NCBI GenBank assembly: GCA_024364735.1
Contig: JAGFNQ010005212.1
Coordinates: 135,702 to 199,701 of the forward strand
Reading direction: 5' to 3'
Source of the DNA: Boesenbergia rotunda
Taxonomy: Eukaryota > Streptophyta > Magnoliopsida > Zingiberales > Zingiberaceae
DNA length: 64,000 nucleotides
Every line of letters begins with the position of its first letter. Position 1 is the first letter of the stretch. Below the pieces are notes generated by a model that searched no databases, was not told the DNA's origin, and saw only the letters and a list, made by a program, of their open reading frames with translations. A program made the position numbers and the translations under genes. This document shows positions 44,624 through 55,975 of the stretch, piece after piece.

Positions 44624-47600
44624 TTAAGTTGGGTATATGGCATCAATATAGTCCACTCCATCCACCTCTAGCTCCTTGACCTCTTCATGGAATTTCTTGA
44701 GCCGGTGGCCATTTACTTTGTACACTTGACTCGTGGCCTCCTCTTGAATCTCTATCACTCCATAGGGAAAAACATTAGTCACAAAAAATGGACCCTCCCA
44801 TCTTGACCTCAACTTTCCTTTGATCAATTTGAGTCTTGACTTGTATAATAGCACTTTGTCACCAATTTGAAATTCTTTATCCACAATGTGCTTGTCATGA
44901 AATTTCTTAGTCTTCTCCTTGTAAATCCTTGAATTCTCAAATGCTTCCAACCGGATTTCTTCAAGTTCTTGAAGATGCAACTTCCTTTCTTCTCCCACCT
45001 TAGTAGCATCAAAATTGCAAGCTTTAACTGCCCAGTACGCCTTATGCTCAATCTCTACAGGTAAGTGGCATGATTTCCCATACACAAGTCTATAAGGTGA
45101 CATTCCAATGGGTGTCTTGTAAGCGGTGCGATATGCCCATAGTGCCTCTTCAAGCCTTTTGCTCCAATCCTTCCTATTAGGTCCCACGGTCTTTTCCAGA
45201 ATTGATTTGACTTCTCTATTCGACACCTCGGCTTGTCCATTTGTTTGGGGGTGATAAGCAGTAGAAACCTTATGTACAACCCCGTACTTATTAAGTAGAG
45301 CCTTCATGTGCTTATTGCAAAAATGAGATCCTTGGTCACTTATGATTGCTCTTGGAATTCCAAACCTGCAAAAAATGTGTGACCTGACAAAACTAACAAC
45401 AACAGATGAATCATCAGTCCTGGTGGGTATGGCCTCCACCCATTTTGAAACATAATCAACAGCTAAAAGAATATACAAAAATCCAAAAGAAGCAGGAAAT
45501 GGTCCCATAAAATCTATACCCCACACATCAAATATCTCACAATATAAAATAGTTTGTTGAGGCATTTCATTTCTAGCACTTATGTTTCCTGTTCTTTGAC
45601 ATCTATCACAACATTTACAAAACCTATATGAATCTCTAAAAAGGGTGGGCCAGTACAATCCACATTCTAAAATTTTCCTAGCGGTTCTTTGTGGTCCAAA
45701 ATGCCCACCACATGCTGAAGAATGACAAAAAGTGAGTACAGAATGAAACTCATGATTTGGTATACATCTCCTAATGATTTGATCACTACAGAACTTCCAC
45801 AAGTAAGGATCATCCCACACATAATATTTTGCATCGCTTTTAAACTTATCCTTTTGAGCTTTCGAAAAGTGTGTAGGAAAAATATGAGCTACAAGAAAAT
45901 TCACTAAGTCTGCATACCAAGGTGACTCACCATGCAGCTGTAAAAGCTGCTCATCTCTGAAATCATCATCTATGGCCGTGGGATCTCCATCTCCCTCCAG
46001 TCTGCTCAAGTGGTCTGCTACTAGATTTTCCTTGCCACTCCTGTCCCGTATCTCCAAGTCAAACTCCTGTAGTAGTAGCATCCATCTAATGAGCCTTGGC
46101 TTCGCATCTGGCTTCTTCAGGAGGTACTTCAGTGCTGCATGATCAGAAAACACAACAACATGAGAACACAATAAATATGATCTGAATCTATCTAAAGCAA
46201 AAACAATGGAAAGAAGCTCCTTTTCAGTCGTGGTGTAATTGGCTTGGGCGGCATCTAGGGTTTTGGAGGCATAGGAAATGACATGTGGTGCTCCATCTAC
46301 CCTCTGTGCTAGAACAGCTCCCACTGCAAAATTAGAAGCATCACACATTAATTCAAAAGGTAAAGACCAGTCAGGTGATGTAATAATAGGGGCTGAGGTA
46401 AGAGCCTCCCTGAGTCTATGAAAAGCTTCCTTGCATTTTTCATCAAAATGGAACTCAACATCTTTCTGCAGAAGTCGTGTCAAGGGCCGAGCAATCAAGC
46501 TGAAGTCTCTAATAAATCTGCGGTAAAATCCTGCATGTCCAAGAAAAGCTCGAATATCCCGTACGCATACGGGGTAAGATAAAGAAGAAATAACACTGAT
46601 TTTAGCAGGATCTACCTCAATACCTTTCTGAGAGACTATGTGTCCAAGAACTATCCCATGCTCTACCATGAAGTGGCATTTCTCAAAATTAAGAACAAGG
46701 TTAGTTTCAATACAGCGATGTAAAACCCTAGACAAGTTATTCAAACATGAATCAAAAGACGTGCCATAAACTGAAAAATCATCCATGAATACCTCCATAC
46801 AGTCCTCTAGCAACTCACCGAATATACTCACCATACATCTCTGAAAAGTACCGGGTGCGTTGCAGAGTCCGAAGGGCATACGTCTATAGGCGAATGTGCC
46901 AAAGGGACAAGTGAAGGTGGTCTTCTCCTGGTCCTCTGGATCTATGCAAATCTGAAAATAGCCTGAAAATCCGTCCAAGAAATAGTAGTGTGACTTCCCT
47001 GCCAGTCTCTCAAGCATCTGATCAATGAATGGTAGAGGGAAGTGATCTTTCCTTGTGACCTTGTTGAGTTTCCTGTAATCAATGCAGACTCTCCAGGAAT
47101 TCTTAACTCTGGTGGGCACTAGTTCATTACTTTCATCTGCCACCACGGTCACTCCAGATTTCTTAGGCACCACATGAATAGGGCTAACCCACTGACTGTC
47201 AGAAATAGGGTAAATAATCCCTGCCTGTAGAAGTCTAGTCGCCTCTTTCTTTACAACATCCAATATAAGTGGGTTAAGCCTCCTTTGTGGTTGCCTCACA
47301 GGTTTGACATTTTCCTCTAAAAAGATCCTGTGCATGCAGATAGCTGGGCTGATACCTGGTATATCTGATAGTGTCCACCCAATTGCCTTTTTGTAGTGCC
47401 TCAGGACTTGCAATAATTCTTCTTCTTGTTCTGACTCCAAATGCTGTGCAATAATAACAGGAAAAGTCTGCTCCTCTCCTAGGTATGCATACTTTAAGTG
47501 ACCTGGTAATGGCTTCAATTCGCTCTGGTCCTCTTCAGTAGAAATAAGTGGTCCCTGGGGCTTAGTGCAATCCCCTACACTCTGAATATCAGTAAAAATA

Positions 47601-47989
47601 GGTGATCCTTGGGGCTCTGTGCAATCCCCTACACCTAGAAAAATGTCTCCAGCTGGAAGTGTGTCTGAAATGTCTTCTGTAAAATCCTCAGTATCAGCAG
47701 TCAGTACTCTCTCAGCCTCCTCTGAATCTATAGCTCCTCCAGAAAAATCATCTAGAAATCCCTCAGCCTCCAACTCAGTCTGCGCCAGCTCCTCTAGAAT
47801 GTCCATGCTCATGATAGAGTGGTCCTCTCTTGGATGCTTCATGGTATCAAAAAGGCTAAATTGTACAACCGTGTCTCCAATCTCCATAGAAAGTGTCCCG
47901 GCATATACATCAATCTTCGTTCTGGCCGTCTTCAGAAAAGGCCTGCCTAAAATAAGTGGAGAACGGTGTGCCAAGTAATCTCCCTCCAT
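44624..47989 (-). CDS. pol: Athila copy 1 RT-RNase H-integrase open frame (1121 codons)
   Basis: This polyprotein part copies the element RNA and inserts the DNA. In order: a linker after protease (1-250) with a near-repeat GDCTEPQGSPIFT / GDCTKPQGPLIST near 120-150; RT (about 250-480) with the active site FMDDF at 401-405; RNase H with Asp 550 (MCDASNF), Glu near 589 (TTEKELL) and Asp 616 (FSDHAAL); integrase zinc finger (H756, H763, C794, C797), core Asp 826 (GIDFMGPF), Asp 885 (ISDQGSHF) and Glu 921 (GQAEVSN), and a C-terminal domain with GDKVLLYKSRLKL and WEGPFFV. All catalytic residues are present. The start Met is only the first Met after a frameshift near 48000, not a true start. No chromodomain is present, as usual for Athila. 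Confidence 0.9.
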   Translation of the reverse strand: MEGDYLAHRSPLILGRPFLKTARTKIDVYAGTLSMEIGDTVVQFSLFDTMKHPREDHSIMSMDILEELAQTELEAEGFLDDFSGGAIDSEEAERVLTADTEDFTEDISDTLPAGDIFLGVGDCTEPQGSPIFTDIQSVGDCTKPQGPLISTEEDQSELKPLPGHLKYAYLGEEQTFPVIIAQHLESEQEEELLQVLRHYKKAIGWTLSDIPGISPAICMHRIFLEENVKPVRQPQRRLNPLILDVVKKEATRLLQAGIIYPISDSQWVSPIHVVPKKSGVTVVADESNELVPTRVKNSWRVCIDYRKLNKVTRKDHFPLPFIDQMLERLAGKSHYYFLDGFSGYFQICIDPEDQEKTTFTCPFGTFAYRRMPFGLCNAPGTFQRCMVSIFGELLEDCMEVFMDDFSVYGTSFDSCLNNLSRVLHRCIETNLVLNFEKCHFMVEHGIVLGHIVSQKGIEVDPAKISVISSLSYPVCVRDIRAFLGHAGFYRRFIRDFSLIARPLTRLLQKDVEFHFDEKCKEAFHRLREALTSAPIITSPDWSLPFELMCDASNFAVGAVLAQRVDGAPHVISYASKTLDAAQANYTTTEKELLSIVFALDRFRSYLLCSHVVVFSDHAALKYLLKKPDAKPRLIRWMLLLQEFDLEIRDRSGKENLVADHLSRLEGDGDPTAIDDDFRDEQLLQLHGESPWYADLVNFLVAHIFPTHFSKAQKDKFKSDAKYYVWDDPYLWKFCSDQIIRRCIPNHEFHSVLTFCHSSACGGHFGPQRTARKILECGLYWPTLFRDSYRFCKCCDRCQRTGNISARNEMPQQTILYCEIFDVWGIDFMGPFPASFGFLYILLAVDYVSKWVEAIPTRTDDSSVVVSFVRSHIFCRFGIPRAIISDQGSHFCNKHMKALLNKYGVVHKVSTAYHPQTNGQAEVSNREVKSILEKTVGPNRKDWSKRLEEALWAYRTAYKTPIGMSPYRLVYGKSCHLPVEIEHKAYWAVKACNFDATKVGEERKLHLQELEEIRLEAFENSRIYKEKTKKFHDKHIVDKEFQIGDKVLLYKSRLKLIKGKLRSRWEGPFFVTNVFPYGVIEIQEEATSQVYKVNGHRLKKFHEEVKELEVDGVDYIDAIYPT

Positions 47990-48477
47990 ATCTAAATATA
48001 GAAATCAGCAGGAATATCAGCTCCTTTACCTTCACCAAGACATCTTCAATCATACCTGCTGGGTGGGTCTGACTCCTATCTGCTAGCTGTATTACCACCC
48101 CAGTGGGCTGTAAAGGGCCTATGCCAAGCATCTGAAAAACTGACTTGGGCATCACATTTATCGAAGCTCCTAAATATAACATAGCATCGTGGAATATGGT
48201 GCTCCCTATCTCACAAGAAACAGTGAATACCCCTGGATCTTCACACTTCTGAGGAATAGTGTGGATAAGTGCTGAGATGTTCTTCCCAAAGCTGACCAAT
48301 TCATTTTCCTTGAGTCTCTTTTTATGAACACAAAGATCCTTCAAAAACTTAGCATATTTGGGAATCTGCTTGATCATGGTCAACAAGGTACATTGATCTC
48401 CACCTTGCTAAATAGCTCCACTAACTCATTGAATTCCTTGGCTTTCTCTTCCTCCATTGCTTTTTGGCATGTGTTCA
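47990..48477 (-). pseudogene. Athila copy 1 gag end and protease, frameshifted
   Basis: The frame 48386-47910 shows KYAKFLKDLCVHKKRLKEN and the protease region AMLYLGASINVMPKSVFQ. The catalytic Asp of the D-L-G-A motif, present in copy 2 (AMLDLGASINV), is Tyr here. A length change near 48000 shifts the frame relative to RT, so the FYILD-type text after ELIF is scrambled (LLISIFRYGG). The gag part runs into the gap at 48478. Confidence 0.85.
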
Positions 48478-48937
48478 NNNNNNNNNNNNNNNNNNNNNNN
48501 NNNNNNNNNNNNNNNNNNNNNNNNNNNNNNNNNNNNNNNNNNNNNNNNNNNNNNNNNNNNNNNNNNNNNNNNNNNNNNNNNNNNNNNNNNNNNNNNNNNN
48601 NNNNNNNNNNNNNNNNNNNNNNNNNNNNNNNNNNNNNNNNNNNNNNNNNNNNNNNNNNNNNNNNNNNNNNNNNNNNNNNNNNNNNNNNNNNNNNNNNNNN
48701 NNNNNNNNNNNNNNNNNNNNNNNNNNNNNNNNNNNNNNNNNNNNNNNNNNNNNNNNNNNNNNNNNNNNNNNNNNNNNNNNNNNNNNNNNNNNNNNNNNNN
48801 NNNNNNNNNNNNNNNNNNNNNNNNNNNNNNNNNNNNNNNNNNNNNNNNNNNNNNNNNNNNNNNNNNNNNNNNNNNNNNNNNNNNNNNNNNNNNNNNNNNN
48901 NNNNNNNNNNNNNNNNNNNNNNNNNNNNNNNNNNNNN
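48478..48937. other. Assembly gap of 460 N
   Basis: All bases are N. The left side is Athila gag (matching about 53600 in copy 2). The right side begins in a long T run matching about 43805 in copy 1. ORFs spanning it are artefacts. A normal tandem junction would need a 2.3-kb LTR, PBS and most of gag, which cannot fit in 460 bases. Confidence 1.
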
Positions 48938-49752
48938 CAAAAATCCTTTTTTTTTTCGATTTCAATTGCATCATTGATGAAAACTTCTTCCAAATCACCA
49001 ATCACTCCCCCACACTTAATTCTTTGTCCGTCTCGGGCAAAATAGCATCAAGAAAACATCCCAAGCAAACAAATCCATAGAAAAATTATTGGGGTTAGAA
49101 TTAGGAATAAGGAGAGACAATTCAAAGAAGAGTATGTATCAAACATGATCATGGAAAAATGGAAACAATAGGATTAGTGTTCATAAATGTGATCCAATCA
49201 ACGAAATATGGTTTTAAAAGAACTAAGCAAGTTCTAGAGTTCAATAACATGTGTGTCACAAATAAGGCTAATCTCACTAGGTAAAAACCATTCATCTCAA
49301 ATTCTCAATTAAGAATCCAAAGCAAAATCGTACTCAAGCATCCAAGATTTCATCCATCAACTTAAATCCTAAGTTTTGACAACCAAATTTGATTTATTTT
49401 CCAAAAGACTCTAAAATGCTATGGAGAAAACCTAAGGGATACATTTATTCCTAATCAAGCAATAAAAGTGCTAAAATGAAATACATGGTAATTACAATGA
49501 TTTTATTCATGTAATGTATCTTAAGCATTTATTGTTAACTACCGACTTCAAAAAGAGAAAGAATTTATTTCTAGAACCATGAAAATGCGCTAAGAGAAAA
49601 GATATGGTATTTGCAATGAAGAATTTTATTCACACTTTAAAGTCCCTACTTGAGAAAATCAATTGCGCATGCAAATTTGAATTATTCTTGCAAAAAGTAA
49701 GGAAATGGTATATACAAAGAAAAATGAGTGTAAAGTTTAGCGAACTCCCCTT
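48938..49752 (-). other. Start of the 3' noncoding region of Athila copy 2
   Basis: This matches 43805-44623 of copy 1, with small insertions and deletions. It carries the internal polypurine-like tract (minus TTAAGTGTGGGGGAGTGATT) at 49002-49021. No ORF pattern was seen. Confidence 0.8.
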
Positions 49753-52700
49753 TTAAGTTGGGTATATGGCATCAATATAGTCCACTCCATCCACCTCTAT
49801 CTCCTTGACCTCTTCATGGAATTTCTTGAGCCGGTGGCCATTTACTTTGTACACTTGACTCGTGGCCTCCTCTTGAATCTCTACCACTCCATAAGGAAAA
49901 ACATTAGTCACAAAAAATGGACCCTCCCATCTTGACCTCAACTTACCTTTGATCAATTTGAGTCTTGACTTGTATAATAGCACTTTGTCACCAATTTGAA
50001 ATTCTTTGCTCACAATGCGCTTGTCATGAAATTTCTTAGTCTTCTCCTTGTAAATCCTTGAATTCTCAAATGCTTCCAACCGAATTTCTTCTAGTTCTTG
50101 AAGATGCAACTTCCTTTCTTCTCCCACCTTAGTAGCATCAAAGTTGCAAGCTTTAACCGCCCAGTATGCTTTATGCTCAATCTCTACAGGTAAGTGGCAT
50201 GATTTCCCATACACAAGTCTATAAGGTGACATTCCAATGGGTGTCTTGTAAGCGGTGCGATATGCCCATAGTGCCTCTTCAAGCCTTTTACTCCAATCCT
50301 TTCTATGAGGTCCCACAGTTTTTTCCAAAATTGATTTGACTTCTCTATTAGACACCTCGCTTGTCCATTTGTTTGGGGGTGATAAGCAGTAGAAACCTTA
50401 TGTACAACCCGTACTTATTAAGAAGAGCCTTCATGTGCTTATTGCAAAAATGGGTCCCTTGGTCACTTATGATTGCTCTTGGTATTCCAAACCTGCAAAA
50501 AATGTGTGACCTGACAAAACTCACAACAACAGATGAATCATCAGTCCTGGTGGGAATGGCCTCCACCCATTTTGAAACATAATCAACAGCTAAAAGAATA
50601 TACAAGAATCCAAAGAAGCAGGAAATGGTCCCATAAAATCTATACCCCACACATCAAATATCTCACAATATAAAATAGTTTGTTGAGGCATTTCATTTCT
50701 AGCACTTATGTTTCCTGTTCTTTGACATCTATCACAACATTTACAAAACCTATATGAATCTCTAAATAGGGTGGGCCAGTACAATCCACATTCTAAAATT
50801 TTCCTAGCAGTCCTTTGTGGTCCAAAATGCCCACCACATGCTGAAGAATGGCAAAAAGTGAGTACAGAATGAAACTCATGATTTGGTACACATCTCCTAA
50901 TGATTTGATCACTACAAAATTTCCACAAGTAAGGATCATCCCACACATAATATTTTGCATCACTTTTAAATTTATCCTTTTAAGCTTTCGAAAAGTGTGT
51001 GGGAAAAACATGAGCTACAAGAAAATTCACTAAGTCTGCATACCAGGGTGACTCACCATGTATCTGTAAAAGCTGCTCATCTCTGAAATCATCATCTATG
51101 GCCGTGGGATCTCCATCTCCCTCCAATCTGCTCAAATGGTCCGCTACTAAATTTTCCTTGCCACTCCTGTCTCGTATCTCCAAGTCAAACTCCTGTAGTA
51201 GTAGCATCCATCTAATAAGCCTTGGCTTCGCATCTGGTTTCTTCAGGAGGTACTTCAATGCTGCATGATCAGAAAACACAACAACATGAGAACACAATAA
51301 ATATCATCTGAATCTATCTAAGGTAAAAACAATGGAAAGAAGCTCCTTTTCAGTCGTGGTGTAGTTGGCTTGGGCGGCATCTAGGGTTTTGGAGGCATAG
51401 GAAATGACATGTGGTGCTCCATCTACCCTCTGTGCTAATACAGCTCCCACTGCAAAATTAGAAGCGTCACACATTAATTCAAAAGGTAAAGACCAGTCAG
51501 GTGATGTAATAATAGGAGCTGAGGTAAGAGCCTCCCTGAGCCTATGAAAAGCTTCTTTGCATTTTTCATCAAAATGGAACTCAACATCTTTCTGCAGAAG
51601 TCGTGTCAAGGGCCGAGCAATCAAGCTAAAGTCTCTAATAAATCTGCGGTAAAATCCTGCATGTCCAAGAAAAGCTCGAATATCCCGTACGCATACGGGG
51701 TAAGATAAAGAAGAAATAACACTGATTTTAGCAGGATCTACCTCAATACCTTTCTGAGAGACTATGTGTCCAAGAACTATCCCATGCTCTACCATAAAGT
51801 GGCATTTTTCAAAATTCAAAACAAGGTTAGTTTCAATGCAACGATGTAAAATCCTAGACAAGTTATTCAAACATAAATCAAAAGACGTGCCATAAACTGA
51901 AAAATCATCCATAAATACCTCCATACAGTCCTCTAGCAACTCACCAAATATGCTCACCATACATCTCTGAAAAGTACCGGGTGCGTTGCAGAGTCCGAAG
52001 GGCATACGTCTGTAGGCGAATGTACCAAAGGGGCAGGTGAAGGTGGTCTTCTCCTGGTCCTCTGGATCTATGCAAATCTGAAAATAGCCTGAAAATCCGT
52101 CCAAGAAACAGTAGTGTGACTTCCCTGCCAGTCTCTCAAGCATCTGATCAATGAATGGTAGAGGGAAGTGATCTTTCCTTGTGACCTTGTTGAGTTTCCT
52201 GTAATCAATGCAGACTCTCCAGGAATTCTTAACTCTGGTGGGTACTAATTCATTACTTTCATCTGCCACCACGGTCACTCCAGATTTCTTAGGCACCACA
52301 TGAATAGGGCTAACCCACTGACTGTCAGAAATAGGGTAAATAATACCTGCCTGTAGAAGTCTAGTCACCTCTTTCTTTACTACATCCAAAATAAGTGGGT
52401 TGAGCCTCCTTTGTGGTTGCCTCACAGGTTTGACATTTTCCTCTAAAAAGATCCTGTGCATGCAGATAGCTGGGCTGATACCTGGTATATCTGATAGTGT
52501 CCACCCAATTGCCTTTTTGTAGTGCCTCAGGACTTGCAATAGTTTTTCCTCTTGTTCTGACTCCAAATGCTGTGCAATAATAACAGGAAAAGTCAGCTCC
52601 TCGCCTAGGTATGCATACTTTAAGTGACCTGGTAATGGCTTCAATTCACTCTGGTCCTCTTCAGTGGAAATAAGTGGTCCCTGGGGCTTAGTGCAATCCC

Positions 52701-54315
52701 CTACACTCTGAATATCAGTAAAAATAGGTGATCCTTGGGGCTCTGTGCAATCCCCTACACCTAGAAAAATGTCACCAGCTGGAAGTGTGTCTGAAATGTC
52801 TTCTGTAAAATCCTCAGTATCAGCAGTTAGTACTCTCTCAGCCTCCTCTGAATCTGTAGCTCCTCCAGAAAAATCCTCCAGAAATCCCTCAGTCTCCAAC
52901 TCAGTCTGCGCCAGCTCCTCTAGAATGTCCATGCTCATGATAGAGTGGTCCTCTCGTGGATGTTTCATAGTATCAAAAAGGCTGAACTGTACCACCGTAT
53001 CTCCAATCTCCATAGAAAGTGTCCCGGCATATACATCAATCTTCGTTCTGGCCGTCTTCAGAAAGGGCCTGCCTAAAATAAGTGGAGAACGGTGTGCCAA
53101 GTAATCTCCCTCCATGTCCAATATGTAAAAATCAGCTGGGAAGATCAACTCTTTCACCTTAACAAGCACGTCCTCAATCATTCCGGCTGGGTGAGTCTGG
53201 CGTCTGTCAGCCAGCTGAATCACTACTCCTGTAGACTGTAAAGGGCCTATGCCCAACATCTGAAAAACTGACCTAGGCATCACATTGATGGAAGCACCCA
53301 AATCTAACATAGCATCCTGAAATAAACTGCTTCCAATCTCACAAGGTACAGTAAAAACTCCTGGGTCTTCGCATTTCTGAGGAATTTGCTGAAATAATGC
53401 TGAAACATTCTTGCCCATGTTAACTAACTCATTCCCCTTCAACCTCTTCTTGTGAATGCACAACTCTTTGAGAAACTTAGCGTATTTAGGAATTTGCTTG
53501 ATCATGGTAAGCAATGGCACATTCACCTGCACCTTGCTAAAAAGATTCTCAAGTTCTTGAAATTCTTTGGCCTTCTCTTCTTCCACTTGCTTTTTGGCAT
53601 GTATTCTCTGCTGTGGAAAAGGTAAAGGAACCCTAAAGTCATCAACTTTGGCCGAAGGTAAGGAGGTAGATGCTAAATTCTGCCCTGCTGTCCCCTGCGT
53701 AACAGCTGCTGTCCTTTGCGTCTCGGCACTGTTTTCTTCTCCGTTTGCCACCAAATTTGGAGGGTTGCTTGAGGATTGAGTTGGGAACGGGCTAGGGTCG
53801 GAATCAGCTGAATTTGAACTCATTTCAGTGTGGTTTTGGGCCGGAATTGGAGAAGCTGTCCGGTTCCCTGAAAATTCTGCTCTTGGACTCTTAGGAGATG
53901 TTGTAACCTTCCCACTTCTCAAAGTTATAGCACTCACATTCCCTTTGGGATTAGGAACGGTTTGGGAAGGAAGGTGACTGGATCCTTGAGCTTGATTTTG
54001 ATTAATTCCACTCGCCAATTGCCCTAATTGCCTCTCAATGTTTTGCAAAGTTGCATCCGTCTTTTGTTGGTGTTGTTGTTGTTGTAGCATGTGTTGCGTT
54101 AGCTCCTCTATCCTTTGTTGTTGTTGCTGCGAATTTGAACCACTAGAACTCCCATAGTTTGCATATGACTTGTGTGGGGCTGAATAGGTGGATGAGGGCT
54201 GCTGAAAATTATGAAAACCTTGCTGGAAATTTTGCATTTGAGGTTGATTCTGCTGGTCTTGACTCTGAAATGTCTGAAATGGCTGCTGGAAGTTTTGAAA
54301 AACCTGCTGTGAGTG
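49753..54315 (-). pseudogene. pol: Athila copy 2 pol: protease to integrase, several breaks
   Basis: From 54237 one frame of 977 codons covers a Gln-rich link, gag C-terminus, protease (AMLDLGASINVMPRSVF, catalytic Asp present), RT (FMDDF) and RNase H up to DRFR, where TCA became TGA at about 51304-51306. The rest is split: TAA at about 50980 (KA*KDKFK, from CAA), a one-base deletion near 50615 in FPASFGF, and another near 50360 in NGQAEVSN. Integrase words (GIDF, ISDQGTHF, SNREVKS) are otherwise as in copy 1. Compared with copy 1 the proteins are nearly identical, so all breaks are recent relative to their split. Confidence 0.9.
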
Positions 54316-55806
54316 CTAGAATTGACTCTGGAAAGGCTGAAAACCCTGCTGAAAGTTGTGATTTTGTGCTGGAAATTGCTGCTGTGAATTCTGCTGAAAC
54401 TGATGTGTAGGTTGCTGAAATTGTTGGAAGTGCTGTGGAGGTTGATTTGGCGGCTGATAATGGCTGAAAGGCTGCTGGAATTGTTGCACAGGTTGGTATT
54501 GTTGCTGGAATGTGTCCTGAAAATTCTGGGAAGGCTGAAATTGATGCTGAAAGTTGTGATTTTGTGCTGGAAATTGCTGCTGTAAATTTTGTGTGGGTTG
54601 CTGTGATTGCTGTGAACTCTGAAATGAGGGCTGAATTTGATGATTTGAAGGCGGTTGTTGGTAAAAAGAGTTACCATACTTCAAATTTGGGTGGTCCCTC
54701 CAACCCGGATTGTAGGTAGATGAGTAGGGGTCATTTCTTCGTTGGAATGGAGCTCTAGCCAAGGCCGCAACCGATTCATCTTGTTGGAGATTTGGACAAT
54801 GGTCCGAATTATGTTCTTGGCTCGAACAAATGCTACATACTCTTGTGACTTGATTTGGAAATGAAGTTGTTGTTGAATTTGAAGCTTGGTTCACATTGTT
54901 CGCTGCCATTTGCGTCACTAAAGATGCCAACTCCGTCAATTTGTTCTCCAACAAAGAGCTTTTGCTTTCTTTTTGTTCACTAGGCGACACTTGAGCTTCA
55001 TGAACCCCTCTTGTAGTGAGTGCTCTACTCCCAAATTGTTGAGTATTCTCCGCCATGTTAGAAATGAGTACTCTAGCTTGCTCTGGAGTTTTGTTTACCA
55101 AGGCTCCTCCTGCCGCCGCATCAATCATGCTCCTATCCATAGGTAATAAACCTTCATAAAAATATTGCACAAGAAGTTGCTCACTAATTTGGTGTTGAGG
55201 GCAGCTAGAGCATAACTTCTTGAACCTCTCCCAGTAATCATAAAGGGACTCTCCAACCACTTGTTGAATCCCACAGATACTTTTCCTGATAATGGCGGTC
55301 CTTGATGCTGGAAAAAATTTCTCTAAAAATGCTCTCTTCATTTCAATCCAACTAGCAACATGTCCAGTGGGCAAATAATACAACCAATCCTTAGCAGCTC
55401 CAGTCAAAGTAAAAGGAAATGCTCTTAACTTAATGTCTTCTTCAGAAACGCCCTGAGGCTTCATAGTAGAGCACACCACATGGAACTCGTGCAAGTGTCT
55501 GTTTGGATCCTCCCCAGATAAACCCTGAAACTTTGGCAACAAATTTATCAGTCCCGATTTGAGCTCAAAACTTCCCCCTAGCTCTGGATATGCTATGCTG
55601 GAGTACTGAAAGGCAGCATCAGGTGCTGCAAGCTCCTTCATGGTTCTCTGGTGGTCTGCCATGTCAATGCCTGAGTGAGTGTTGATAGTCTGAAGTGGAG
55701 GGATATCTGCAGTCTCAGAAAGAATAGCCTGGTTCCTCCTGACTCTGAAGGTCCTCTCAATCTCAGGATCGAAATCTTCTAATTCAGCACCTAGAAACCT
55801 GGTCAT
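54316..55806 (-). pseudogene. gag: Athila copy 2 gag with Gln-rich tail
   Basis: Gag forms the particle. The frame starts MTRFLGAELEDFD at 55806, about 145 bases after the PBS. The Retrotrans_gag domain covers about residues 85-215 (FPFTLTGAAKDWLYYL, YDYWERFKKLCSSCP). A zinc knuckle CSICSSQEHNSDHC (CX2CX4HX4C) lies near residue 330. Residues 385-496 are a Gln/Phe/Pro-rich tail of degenerate repeats (NFQQ, QFPAQNHNFQ occurs twice). The frame ends in a TAG at 54316-54318 within that tail; pol follows in the same frame. Either a CAG-to-TAG mutation or a read-through stop is possible; mutation is likelier, as it falls inside the repeat. Confidence 0.9.
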
Positions 55807-55975
55807 AAAAACAGAACAAATCGCAGTAAAAGTGAATAAAAAGATAAAACAAATAAAATAAAATCAAAAGATATGACAATAAGCACAGAAACAAATCAAG
55901 AATGATATGAAATAAGTGCGCAAGCTAAAATCAAACAAGTCAACTAACAAGTCCCCGGCAACGGCGCCAAAAATT
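55807..55975 (-). other. Leader and tRNA-Asp-type primer binding site of Athila copy 2
   Basis: On the minus strand TGGCGCCGTTGCCGGGGA lies at 55952-55969, the PBS typical of Athila and Tat elements (complementary to Asp tRNA), six bases after the LTR end. About 145 bases of AT-rich leader separate it from the gag ATG. Confidence 0.9.

Larger units (their letters stand above)
38692..48477 (-). mobile_element. Athila-type gypsy copy 1: pol to 3' LTR
   Basis: On the minus strand the order is the end of gag and protease (48477 to 47990), RT-RNase H-integrase (47989 to 44624), a 3.6-kb noncoding region, polypurine tract (41011-41024) and 3' LTR (41010 to 38692). Most of gag, the PBS and the 5' LTR are missing at the assembly gap. 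The RT, RNase H and integrase patterns and the PBS type of the sister copy place it with the Athila group, non-chromodomain gypsy. The left flank CTGCT does not match the right flank GGTAC at 58315, so the two copies are not one simple insertion. Confidence 0.85.

Noticed and set aside
48324..49080. Several ORFs of about 176-217 codons
   Set aside because: They consist almost wholly of unknown residues from the N gap.
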